Assembly (NCBI GenBank): GCA_014799675.1 | Contig: JAAVHM010000157.1 | Span: forward strand, 1 to 13,049 | DNA: 13,049 nucleotides | From: Ruminococcus sp. | Lineage (GTDB): Bacteria; Bacillota; Clostridia; Oscillospirales; Ruminococcaceae | Direction of reading: 5' to 3' | Shown: piece by piece, positions 1-7,076 of the stretch | Layout: every line of letters starts with the position of its first letter | How positions within the stretch are numbered: the stretch's first letter is position 1 | The notes under the pieces: model-generated | Databases searched by the model: none | What the model was told of the DNA's origin: nothing | What the model saw: only the letters and a program-made list of their open reading frames with translations | Program-made: the position numbers and the translations under genes

Positions 1-48
1 AAGCTTTAACATTCATATAAAATACATAATATATTTACCAAATGTATG

Positions 49-77
49 TATTAATATCTGCTCAAATGAATTATAAT
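49..77 (+). promoter_or_regulatory. Promoter of the arsR-methyltransferase-ATPase operon
   Basis: A perfect TATAAT -10 box lies at 72-77. The best -35 match at 17-bp spacing is TATTAA at 49-54, which is weak. The predicted start site, around 83-85, falls inside the inverted repeat at 79-100, so a bound repressor would block it directly. The surrounding 1-113 region is very AT-rich and shows no other gene. Confidence 0.6.
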
Positions 78-78
78 A

Positions 79-100
79 CATATGAACAGTTATTCAGATG
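79..100 (+). promoter_or_regulatory. SmtB/ArsR-type operator
   Basis: This is an imperfect 10-2-10 inverted repeat. The left arm is CATATGAACA and the right arm TATTCAGATG, matching at 8 of 10 positions around a central GT. The TGAACA-N2-TATTCA core resembles the 12-2-12 operators known for SmtB, CzrA and CadC repressors. It covers the predicted start site just after the -10 box and lies 23 bp before the arsR start codon. That position fits autorepression released by metal. Binding by the protein encoded at 123-488 is inferred. Confidence 0.7.
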
Positions 101-122
101 ATAAAATGAAGAGGTGAATATT

Positions 123-488
123 ATGGAAAATATAAAGGAGACCGTTCAGGAAGCAAGTACGGAAACCGTTGATCCCGAGGTGGTGAAAGCCGTTTCGGAA
201 AAGCTTCCCGACATTGAGCTTTTGTACGACGTTGCGGAGCTTTTTAAGGTGTTCGGAGATTCCACAAGGGTAAGGATATTGTGCGCTTTGTTTGAAAGCG
301 AAATGTGCGTGTGCGACATAGCGCAGGTTCTGGATATGACACAGTCGGCAATTTCTCACCAGCTGAGAGTGCTTAAACAGGCGCGTCTCGTAAAGTACCG
401 CAGGGACGGAAAAACGGTATACTACTCACTTGCGGACGACCACATTCAGACTATTTTCAATCAGGCTTTCGAGCATATTATGGAGTAA
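123..488 (+). CDS. ArsR/SmtB-family metal-sensing transcriptional repressor
   Basis: This 121-residue winged-helix repressor should bind operator DNA as a dimer and release it on binding metal. The recognition region is at about 60-90, with ELF-type alpha-3 segment EMCVCDIA (60-67) and SAISHQLRVLKQARLV (75-90). The wing is YRRDGKTVYYSL (92-103). The last helix carries D105, H107, H118 and E121 with the spacing D-x-H-x10-H-x2-E, which is the alpha-5 Zn(II) site of SmtB (D104, H106, H117, E120). C62 and C64 recall the ArsR/CadC alpha-3 site, but the N-terminus has no cysteine to complete a CadC-type site. The ATG at 123 is chosen because the Shine-Dalgarno sequence GAGGTG (111-116) lies 6 nt before it. 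An in-frame GTG at 114 overlaps that site. It is first in the operon, 15 nt before the methyltransferase. Zn, Cd or Pb sensing is inferred from the motif. Confidence 0.93.
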   Translation: MENIKETVQEASTETVDPEVVKAVSEKLPDIELLYDVAELFKVFGDSTRVRILCALFESEMCVCDIAQVLDMTQSAISHQLRVLKQARLVKYRRDGKTVYYSLADDHIQTIFNQAFEHIME

Positions 489-503
489 GCGGAGGTTTTT
501 AAA

Positions 504-1103
504 ATGACATTCTGGGATAGAATAGCAGGAATTTACGATTTTGCGGAAAGCTTTGATTCCGGAGCATACAAGGCTATGCTGGCGGGGATAAAGAAAATTG
601 TCCCCGAGGGAGCGAACGTCCTTGACTGCGCGGCGGGAACAGGAGAGCTTTCTGTTGCGGCGGCGGAAAAGGCGGGACACGTTTTATGCACGGATATGTC
701 CCTGCAAATGCTTGAAAGGGCAAGGAAAAAGTCCGCAAAAAAGGGAATAAAAAATATTTCATTTGAAGAGAGGGATATTTTTTCTCTTCCCGACGAGGAT
801 AATACATACGACATTGCAATAGCGGGGAACGTCCTGCATTTGCTTGAAGAACCAGAGAAAGCCGTTCGTGAATTATGCCGTGTTACAAAACAGGGCGGCA
901 GGGTGATAGTACCCACATTTATGGCGAAAAACAGCAACCCGTTAATAAAAATATACACGCTTTTGGGGTACAGGGCTTTTGCCTGCTACACTATGGAAAG
1001 CTACGAAAAAATGCTTAACGACTGCGGCTGCGGACGTGTGAAAGTTACGAAAATAAGCGGGCTTGTCCCTGTGGCTTTCGGCGTGATAAAAGTAAGCAAG
1101 TAA
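504..1103 (+). CDS. Class I SAM-dependent methyltransferase (UbiE/Methyltransf_11-like)
   Basis: The 199-residue protein has the class I methyltransferase fold. Motif I is VLDCAAGTGELS (39-50), the acidic residue ending strand beta-2 is D64, a RDIFSLP segment (90-96) provides D91, and DIAIAGNVLHLL (103-114) is the post-II motif. It begins with FWDRIAGIYD, a start common in UbiE-like enzymes. The substrate cannot be read from the sequence. Cysteines are C42, C62, C125, C161, C174 and C176, and C174-G-C176 is a close pair. This is not the conserved cysteine arrangement I would expect of ArsM arsenite methyltransferases, and the protein is short for that family. The ribosome binding site GGAGG (491-495) is 8 nt before the ATG. 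It sits between the repressor and the efflux ATPase with 15-nt and 12-nt gaps, so it is almost certainly co-transcribed and metal-induced. A role in handling metal stress is inference. Confidence 0.9.
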   Translation: MTFWDRIAGIYDFAESFDSGAYKAMLAGIKKIVPEGANVLDCAAGTGELSVAAAEKAGHVLCTDMSLQMLERARKKSAKKGIKNISFEERDIFSLPDEDNTYDIAIAGNVLHLLEEPEKAVRELCRVTKQGGRVIVPTFMAKNSNPLIKIYTLLGYRAFACYTMESYEKMLNDCGCGRVKVTKISGLVPVAFGVIKVSK

Positions 1104-1115
1104 AGGAGAATTATT

Positions 1116-3197
1116 ATGGAAATGGTTTTATATTTGAAAAATCTTGACTGCCCCCACTGTGCCGAAGAAATACGCACGGCGGCGGCAAAGATAGCTTTTG
1201 TAAAAGAGGCGAACATGAATTTTATGGCGAAGAAGCTTTCCCTGTCTATAGCTTCCGAAAGCGAGGACGCTGTGCTTAAAGAGGTGACGAAGATCGTCTC
1301 CGACATGGAGCCTGACGTTGAGGTCCAGCTTCTCGAAAACGCTGTATCGGAGGCTCATGAAGATGAGGAGGACAGCGGCGACTTAAAGACGGAGCTTATA
1401 AAAATAATCGTCTCGGCGGTAGTTTTTGCGGTGGGATTTTTCTTCAAGGAAACGCAGTACGGACTGTGGATCTTCCTTGTTGCGTACATGATATCGGGTC
1501 TGGACGTTTTGATAACTGCGGCGAAAAACATTGCAAAATTCCGTCCCTTTGACGAGTGCTTTCTTATGACAATTGCAACGCTGGGAGCGTTTTTCATAGG
1601 CGAATATCCCGAGGGCGCGGCGGTAATGATACTTTATCAGACAGGCGAATTGTTCCAGAGCTATGCGGTCAGACGGTCGAGGAAAAGTATTTCGGAGCTT
1701 ATGGATATCCGTCCCGACACGGCAAACGTTAAGCGCGGAAATGCTGTTGAGGAAGTTCCCCCCGAGACTGTTGAAAAGGGAGAGATCATTGTTGTAAAGG
1801 CGGGAGAAAAAATTCCTCTGGACGGTATAATTGTTGACGGTTCAACAACTCTTGACACCTCTGCTCTGACCGGAGAAAGCGTTCCACGAGAGGCTTCCGT
1901 GGGCAGCGAGGCAATGAGTGGCTGCGTGAACCTTACGGGAGTTATCGAGGTCAAAGTAACAAAGGAATTCGGCGAGTCCACGGTTTCAAAAATCCTTGAA
2001 ATGGTGGAAAACGCCTCCGCGAAAAAGGCACGGTCGGAGCAGTTCATAACACGCTTTGCAAAGGTATACACCCCCTGCGTTGTAATTGCGGCGGTTCTTC
2101 TGGCAGTCATTCCTATTTTAGTAAGCGGTTACAATTCACAGCACGTTTACAACGCTCTTTCGTTCCTGGTAGTGTCCTGTCCCTGCGCTTTGGTAATCTC
2201 CGTACCCCTTAGCTTTTTCGGAGGAATAGGCGGCGCTTCCGCAAGAGGAATTCTTATAAAAGGCGGCGTAACTATGGAACAGCTTGCGGAGTGCAGTACT
2301 GTAATTTTTGACAAGACGGGAACACTCACAGACGGAAGCTTTGATATTACAAAACTGCTCCCGCAGGGTCGGAGCGAGGAACGTCTCCTTGAGCTTGCGG
2401 CTATGGCGGAGCAGGGTTCAAACCACCCTGCGGCGCTTGCTGTAATGCGGAGATTTAAGGGCGTCCCCCCCAAAGCGGAAATTACGGAAATTGCAGGTCG
2501 GGGCGTTAAGGCTGTAAACGGGGGACAGATAATTCTTGCGGGAAACAGGGGGCTTATGGAGGAAAACGGCGTTGAAAATTTACCCGAAATTAAATCTGCG
2601 GGAACGCTGATATTTGTTGCGGAAAACGGCGTTTTTGCGGGAGCTGTTGAAATTGCGGACAGGATAAAAGAGGACTCCGTCAAGGCAATTTCGGAGCTGA
2701 AAAAAGCGGGCATAAAGACTGTTATGCTCACGGGCGACAGGCGGGAAGCCGCGGACATTATCGGCGAAAAGCTTGGTCTTGACGAGTGGCGTTCGGAGCT
2801 TCTTCCCGACGGAAAGGTTTCCGCCGCTGAAAAAATCATGGAGGAAAATTCAAACGGAAAAACTGTTTTTGTCGGCGACGGAATAAACGACGCTCCCGTG
2901 CTTATGCGTGCGGACGCGGGCGTTGCAATGGGCGGCATAGGCTCGGACGCTGCCATAGAAGCCGCGGACGTGGTGCTTATGACGGACGAACCCTCCAAGC
3001 TTCTGGAAGCGATACGTTTCTCGAAAAAAACAAAGAGTATCGTTATTCAGAACATAACGTTTTCGCTTGCTGTAAAGGCGGCTGTGCTTGTGCTTGCGGC
3101 GTTCAGCATTGCAACAATGTGGGCGGCGGTTTTCGCGGACGTGGGAGTTTGCTTTATAGCGATTTTAAACGCGATACGCGCAAGGAAATGCAAATAA
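1116..3197 (+). CDS. zntA: Zn(II)/Cd(II)/Pb(II)-exporting P1B-type ATPase (ZntA/CadA family)
   Basis: This 693-residue P-type ATPase exports soft divalent metal ions across the cytoplasmic membrane. In order, it has an N-terminal HMA domain with the metal-binding pair C12-x2-C15 (LDCPHCA), an acidic linker (EDEED, about 83-87), membrane helices, the actuator TGES at 252-255, the transport-site C355-P-C357 in TM6, the phosphorylated D399 in DKTGT, the nucleotide-binding H437-P438, GDGIND at 587-592, and D675 in the last membrane segment. CPC together with this TM8 aspartate is the signature of P1B-2 (Zn/Cd/Pb) pumps, which argues against copper. Length is normal for the family. A ribosome binding site AAGGAG (1103-1108) touches the stop codon of the methyltransferase gene. 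It is the last gene of the operon and is followed by a strong terminator. The upstream repressor has a matching zinc-type sensor site. Confidence 0.95.
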   Translation: MEMVLYLKNLDCPHCAEEIRTAAAKIAFVKEANMNFMAKKLSLSIASESEDAVLKEVTKIVSDMEPDVEVQLLENAVSEAHEDEEDSGDLKTELIKIIVSAVVFAVGFFFKETQYGLWIFLVAYMISGLDVLITAAKNIAKFRPFDECFLMTIATLGAFFIGEYPEGAAVMILYQTGELFQSYAVRRSRKSISELMDIRPDTANVKRGNAVEEVPPETVEKGEIIVVKAGEKIPLDGIIVDGSTTLDTSALTGESVPREASVGSEAMSGCVNLTGVIEVKVTKEFGESTVSKILEMVENASAKKARSEQFITRFAKVYTPCVVIAAVLLAVIPILVSGYNSQHVYNALSFLVVSCPCALVISVPLSFFGGIGGASARGILIKGGVTMEQLAECSTVIFDKTGTLTDGSFDITKLLPQGRSEERLLELAAMAEQGSNHPAALAVMRRFKGVPPKAEITEIAGRGVKAVNGGQIILAGNRGLMEENGVENLPEIKSAGTLIFVAENGVFAGAVEIADRIKEDSVKAISELKKAGIKTVMLTGDRREAADIIGEKLGLDEWRSELLPDGKVSAAEKIMEENSNGKTVFVGDGINDAPVLMRADAGVAMGGIGSDAAIEAADVVLMTDEPSKLLEAIRFSKKTKSIVIQNITFSLAVKAAVLVLAAFSIATMWAAVFADVGVCFIAILNAIRARKCK

Positions 3198-3207
3198 TTA
3201 CTAATAC

Positions 3208-3245
3208 AAAAAATGCGTACCCTGTAAAGAGAGTACGCATTTTTT
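3208..3245 (+). terminator. Intrinsic terminator of the metal operon, probably bidirectional
   Basis: A perfect 13-bp stem has left arm AAAAAATGCGTAC (3208-3220) and right arm GTACGCATTTTTT (3233-3245), with a 12-nt loop. It starts 10 nt after the ATPase stop codon. A-tract and T-tract are both inside the stem, so it can serve the converging minus-strand gene ending at 3254 as well. Confidence 0.9.
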
Positions 3246-3253
3246 GCTTATGT

Positions 3254-3418
3254 TCATCGTAATTTTATTTCGTCAACCATTACACCGAAGCTTTTTAGTT
3301 TCGCTTTGATTATATTGATTTGGTTTTCAATTTCTGCGTCCTTGTCCTCAGCTTTCTGAATTCTAAGCAGGTTCGTTAAGCTGTCGATAAGATTGCTTAT
3401 TAATTCACGGTCGTTCAT
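3254..3418 (-). CDS. Small 54-residue hypothetical protein, coiled-coil-like
   Basis: I do not recognise a family. The 54-residue product is highly charged and mostly helical in appearance, with hydrophobic residues spaced as in a short coiled coil (LISNLIDSLTNLLRI, then IENQINIIKAKLKSF). There is no signal peptide, membrane segment or cysteine. The ATG at 3418 is preceded by AAGGCGGTG, a one-mismatch Shine-Dalgarno sequence, 6 nt upstream. A separate extended -10 promoter lies about 35 nt further upstream. The reading frame continues upstream to 3541, but that part overlaps the end of the peptidase gene and contains the promoter, so the short form is preferred. It ends 8 nt before the bidirectional terminator. 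Existence as a real gene rests on the promoter, ribosome binding site and terminator together. Confidence 0.65.
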   Translation of the reverse strand: MNDRELISNLIDSLTNLLRIQKAEDKDAEIENQINIIKAKLKSFGVMVDEIKLR

Positions 3419-3451
3419 GCTTTCACCGCCTTTTACATAATATATATTTAT

Positions 3452-3480
3452 ATTATAGCACATCAAAAGAAAAAAGTAAA
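3452..3480 (-). promoter_or_regulatory. Promoter of the 54-residue protein gene
   Basis: Read on the minus strand, TTTACT (3480-3475) and TATAAT (3457-3452) are separated by 17 bp. The -10 box is preceded by TGC, making an extended -10 (TGCTATAAT). The start codon follows at 3418. The box lies between the peptidase stop codon and the small gene. Confidence 0.7.
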
Positions 3481-3506
3481 CAGGCGGTACAAAAAGAAAT
3501 AAAATA

Positions 3507-5141
3507 TTATTTAAATGTTTCAACCGCTTCTCTGAAAACACTGTCCCATTTTGATCGGTTTTCTATGGTGTACGGGTTTTCACCGCCGCTTCTTATTTCC
3601 TCGCGGAGAAAATAATTTTCAACGCTTACATCGGAATAAATATCGGGTGCAGTCCCGTAAACCGAATTATCCGTGCCGTTGGGATTTATGTACTTGAATT
3701 CCGTGAAGTAAAAATATAACCCGCTGCGTTCAAGTATCTTCATATCGGTAGAGCCGTAACGTTCCCCCTCGGTGTTGTTGCAGCCGATGACCTTTCCAAG
3801 AACGTTCCGCTTGAACTCGGCGGTAAATTCGTCCGCCGCAGACATTGTATAGTCGGATATGAGCAGACAGTAATTTTTATCTTCGCTGCCTCTGCCTTTT
3901 ATTTCGGCGGTTTTGGAAATTCGGCGCAAACCCTTGATATCGCTGTCCTCCGCAAATATGTACATGGGGTCGAGCCTTTTGCTTTTGTAACGCTTTTCGG
4001 TAATATAAACGCTGTTGCTTATTTTAATATCATATGGGGAAACTTCCGCAAGAAGATTTTCTGAATTATAGTACCAACCGCCTTGATTATACCGCAAGTC
4101 AATAATGATATTGTCAATTCCCTCGGAGGCTCTTTTCAGAATATCAGCAGCGTAGTTACCGTCCTCCATAAACGTATCGACCTCTAAAAGCAGCAGGTTT
4201 CTTTCCTTGTCCCTTGCCGCTGTGACCCCTCCGATTTCTATATATTCCTGCGTAAAGTCTATCTTATCAAGATCAATTTTTTCCGTTTTATCGTCAGTAA
4301 TTTCGGGTGCGGTTTCCCCGCTGTCCGCCGCCTTAAAATGATCCATACGCATAATAGCCAAGTCCGCCGCCGCGCCGTAATATGCTTCAAGACTGCGCTT
4401 TTCGCCGCTTTCGTCAAGAAATTCCACTGTGCATTTTTCGCCGAATTTATCGTTGAAAGAAATGCCGTCTCGGAAAGGCTTTTCACGAACATGGTCGTAT
4501 TTCAGCTTCTCGTACAAAGAATTTATTTTGATAAATTCATCGGCAGGAACGCCGTTTACCGTCAGCAAAGTCGCTTTGTTTATTCCGTAAAGATCGTCGT
4601 CTGTCGGATTGGAAACGCCCCTGTATTCACCCGAATAATAGGCAAAATCCATTTCGTGTATTTCCTCGTCATAGTGCTTGGAGCATTCTTCATGAATGGC
4701 ATTTTCCCAGTATTGCCAAACGTTTTTTAACAACACTGTATTTTCCATGACCTCTTGGGTTTGGTCGGCATACTCCATGCTGGGATAGCCTATATCCATA
4801 TGCGCGCTTGGAATGTTTGAAAAAAAGCCAAAGAGCAATGTGAAATATTCATAATCGCTTTCGCTTGCCGAAACAAGTTCACCGTAATATTTTTTCGTAT
4901 CGTCATAGCTTACGCCGTAAAGCTCCTCGTATTCGTACAGCATGGGGACGTTGTCTTCAAGAAATCCGCAGATGTCGTTAAAATCCTTTATCCGTTCGCT
5001 GACAGTCATGCCGCTTTCGGTATCGAGAGTAACTTTTATGTCGGAAGAACCGCCGCTTGTCCATACAACAAGGACGGCAAGTACGGCAATAACGCATATT
5101 ACTGCCGCTGAAACTATTTTGACTTTTTTGGAAATTTTCAT
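3507..5141 (-). CDS. Membrane-anchored S41-family (tail-specific/tricorn-like) serine peptidase
   Basis: The 544-residue protein begins with lysines and a hydrophobic segment (about 9-27) with no lipobox cysteine. It is therefore probably tethered to the membrane by an uncleaved signal anchor, with the rest outside the cell. An N-terminal helical region contains NIPSAHMD with H114. A PDZ-like stretch around LLTVNGVPADEFI follows. The S41 core has IIIDLRYNQGGW (D348, GG 354-355) and the nucleophile region DYTMSAADEF with S434. No lysine stands about 25 residues after the serine, as it does in CtpA-type Ser-Lys enzymes. Glutamate E458 lies in that area instead, so a His/Ser/Glu arrangement like tricorn is more likely. 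ATG 5141 is chosen for its hydrophobic N-terminus and for AGGACGTG just upstream. It follows the helicase gene by 28 nt and no promoter is seen between them. The substrate is unknown. Confidence 0.88.
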   Translation of the reverse strand: MKISKKVKIVSAAVICVIAVLAVLVVWTSGGSSDIKVTLDTESGMTVSERIKDFNDICGFLEDNVPMLYEYEELYGVSYDDTKKYYGELVSASESDYEYFTLLFGFFSNIPSAHMDIGYPSMEYADQTQEVMENTVLLKNVWQYWENAIHEECSKHYDEEIHEMDFAYYSGEYRGVSNPTDDDLYGINKATLLTVNGVPADEFIKINSLYEKLKYDHVREKPFRDGISFNDKFGEKCTVEFLDESGEKRSLEAYYGAAADLAIMRMDHFKAADSGETAPEITDDKTEKIDLDKIDFTQEYIEIGGVTAARDKERNLLLLEVDTFMEDGNYAADILKRASEGIDNIIIDLRYNQGGWYYNSENLLAEVSPYDIKISNSVYITEKRYKSKRLDPMYIFAEDSDIKGLRRISKTAEIKGRGSEDKNYCLLISDYTMSAADEFTAEFKRNVLGKVIGCNNTEGERYGSTDMKILERSGLYFYFTEFKYINPNGTDNSVYGTAPDIYSDVSVENYFLREEIRSGGENPYTIENRSKWDSVFREAVETFK

Positions 5142-5169
5142 AATATCACGTCCTAAAAAACATTCCCCG

Positions 5170-6879
5170 CTATTGATAACGCTTGCTGTTCCGCTTGGTC
5201 GTATTATTGTGGGAACTGTGTCTGCGGGGCTTTTTGTCAAAACGGCGGTAATCCTTTCCGTCGTTTCGTTCTCTGCCCTCGTAAAGCTTTATCTTGATTT
5301 TGTGACCGTTTATTTTTGTTCCCGTCATTGTGTCGAGGACGTGTTCCTTGTCCGCTTCGGGAATTTCCACGGTGGTGAATTTATCGTAAATATCTATCCT
5401 GCCGAAGCTTTTTCCCGCAAGTCCGGTAGCGTCCACCAACGCTCCCAGAATATAGTTGGGGGCAATTTTATTTTGTCTGCCAACGGAAATTTCCACCTTG
5501 ACATTTTTTCTGTTTTTACCTATGCCCTCGGGACGTTCCCTGCCTGTGCCGCGGCGGGTAACGGGCGTTATGAACTCGGGGACAGTCCGTATTTCCTTTG
5601 AGATACGCATACCTAAAAGCACGGCGGCAAGGTCGTTTACAGAGTAACCCTCCGCTTCAAGTCCCGACAGGACTTTTGCGTAGTCGGCGTATTTTCCCGA
5701 ATCCGCATAGCCCTTTATTTTTTCGATAACTGCGGAGGTCTTTGCGTTTATAACATCATCTCGGGTAGGCAAGTCTCTGCGTTCGATATGGGCTTTTGTG
5801 TAGCGGGCAATATCCATAAGCTCCGTGACCTGCCGCCTGCCCCCTGCAAGAGTGTACGCCGCGCCTGTTTTTCCTGCTCTGCCCGTTCTGCCGATACGGT
5901 GGATATAGTACTCGTTATCCTGCGGGATATCGTAATTGAAAACAGCGTCCACGTTGTCAACGTCAATACCTCTTGCGGCAACGTCCGTGGCGATAAGAAT
6001 ATTTATCCTGCCGCTTTTAAAGGAATTCAGCACCTGCGTGCGGCTTGACTGCTTCATATCCCCGTGAAGCCCCGCCGCCTTGAAGCCCTTTGAAACAAGC
6101 TGCTCGGTAAGCTCGTCAACCATACGCTTTGTGTTGCAGAAAATCATTGAAAGCTTTGGCTCATAAGCAAGCAGGAGCATTTGCAGGGCGTCGGTTTTTC
6201 TCCCTGCGGGGACGTCGAAATAATACTGCTCAACGCTGTCCACCGTTCGGGATCTTTCGGCAGTACCAACTACAACGGGGTCGGTCTGATACTGCTCGGT
6301 TATAGCCATTATCTGCTCGGGCATTGTTGCGCTGAAAAGCACAGTCTGACGTTCCTCGGGGACAAAGCCGAGAATAGTTTCGATATCCTCGCGGAAGCCC
6401 ATGTTCAGCATTTCGTCCGCTTCGTCGAGGATTATCGTCCGTATGCCGTCAAGCTTCAGAGTGCGGCGGCTGATGTGATCCATAACTCTGCCGGGAGTTC
6501 CCACAACTATGTTTACGCCTTTTTTCAGCTGAAATATCTGCTTTTCAATGTCCGCGCCGCCGTAAACAGCGCAGGTATTTACCCACGGCATAAATTCCGA
6601 GAATTTTCGGAGTTCGTCGCAAGCCTGCATTGCAAGCTCTCTTGTTGGACACAAAATAATTACCTGCACGGTGTTCCTGCGTGCTTTGTCTATAGAAGCC
6701 ACCGCAGGTATGCCGAAAGCGGCGGTTTTTCCTGTGCCTGTGTGGGAGCGTCCGATAACGTCCCGACCCTCCATAAGCAGGGGGATTGTTTTTGACTGTA
6801 TTTCTGTTGCTTCTTCAAAGCCTATTTTCTCCATAGCTTTAAGTATTTCTTCGGACAGACCGAGTTCTTTAAACTGCAT
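5170..6879 (-). CDS. DEAD-box ATP-dependent RNA helicase with DbpA-type RNA-binding domain
   Basis: The 569-residue protein unwinds RNA duplexes using ATP, typically in ribosome assembly, RNA decay or cold adaptation. The N-terminal FKELGLSEEI and Q-motif region come first. Motif I is SHTGTGKT (45-52), followed by PTRELA (78-83), TPGR (128-131), DEAD (152-155), SAT (183-185), HGDMKQ (272-277), ATDVAARGID (297-306) and HRIGRTGR (327-334). Residues 459-533 match the C-terminal RNA-binding domain of DbpA/CsdA helicases (KVEISVGRQNKIAP through KIKIKLYEG). A very basic tail runs from about 535 to 569. The first position of motif I is Ser where Ala is usual. The ATG at 6879 fits the family's usual start and has AAGGGA 7 nt upstream. 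An in-frame ATG at 6897 would add six residues. A consensus promoter lies upstream with a leader of about 75 nt. The peptidase gene follows closely. Confidence 0.95.
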   Translation of the reverse strand: MQFKELGLSEEILKAMEKIGFEEATEIQSKTIPLLMEGRDVIGRSHTGTGKTAAFGIPAVASIDKARRNTVQVIILCPTRELAMQACDELRKFSEFMPWVNTCAVYGGADIEKQIFQLKKGVNIVVGTPGRVMDHISRRTLKLDGIRTIILDEADEMLNMGFREDIETILGFVPEERQTVLFSATMPEQIMAITEQYQTDPVVVGTAERSRTVDSVEQYYFDVPAGRKTDALQMLLLAYEPKLSMIFCNTKRMVDELTEQLVSKGFKAAGLHGDMKQSSRTQVLNSFKSGRINILIATDVAARGIDVDNVDAVFNYDIPQDNEYYIHRIGRTGRAGKTGAAYTLAGGRRQVTELMDIARYTKAHIERRDLPTRDDVINAKTSAVIEKIKGYADSGKYADYAKVLSGLEAEGYSVNDLAAVLLGMRISKEIRTVPEFITPVTRRGTGRERPEGIGKNRKNVKVEISVGRQNKIAPNYILGALVDATGLAGKSFGRIDIYDKFTTVEIPEADKEHVLDTMTGTKINGHKIKIKLYEGRERNDGKDYRRFDKKPRRHSSHNNTTKRNSKRYQ

Positions 6880-6961
6880 AAAAAATTCCCTTCGCATTGC
6901 GGCGCAAGACAGTTTTTTAATGAACCTGTTTCACGCCTATTGTTAAAATTCGTAAAAAATA

Positions 6962-6991
6962 ATTATACCATAAAATTACTGCGTTTGTCAA
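6962..6991 (-). promoter_or_regulatory. Consensus promoter of the helicase-peptidase unit
   Basis: On the minus strand a perfect TTGACA (6991-6986) and a perfect TATAAT (6967-6962) are 18 bp apart. TGG before the -10 box makes it an extended -10. The predicted start is near 6955, leaving about 75 nt of leader before the helicase ATG. I see no strong structure in that leader beyond a weak 4-bp stem. Confidence 0.85.
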
Positions 6992-7030
6992 TGTTTTTAC
7001 AGCAAAATTTGGGAAATCAATTTTTGTTAT

Positions 7031-7071
7031 AAAAAACAGCTGACGCATTTTTGACTGCGCCAGCCGTTTTT
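7031..7071 (-). terminator. Intrinsic terminator of the lipoprotein gene
   Basis: A 16-bp stem with two G-U wobbles has arms at 7056-7071 and 7032-7047 and an 8-nt loop (7048-7055). On the minus strand the 3' arm runs into a T-tract at 7036-7031. It starts 6 nt after the lipoprotein stop codon. Confidence 0.9.
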
Positions 7072-7076
7072 ATTTA

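Noticed and set aside
504..1103. Arsenite methyltransferase ArsM
   Set aside because: The cysteine arrangement and short length do not fit, and the neighbouring pump and sensor are of the Zn/Cd/Pb type.
2147..2998. Long minus-strand open frame of 283 codons opposite the ATPase gene
   Set aside because: It lies wholly antisense to conserved catalytic motifs of the ATPase, is rich in Ser and Pro as shadow frames are, and has no family likeness or ribosome binding site.
3419..3541. Longer 95-residue form of the small protein
   Set aside because: The extension overlaps the end of the peptidase gene and reads through the -10 box; the ATG at 3418 has the ribosome binding site.
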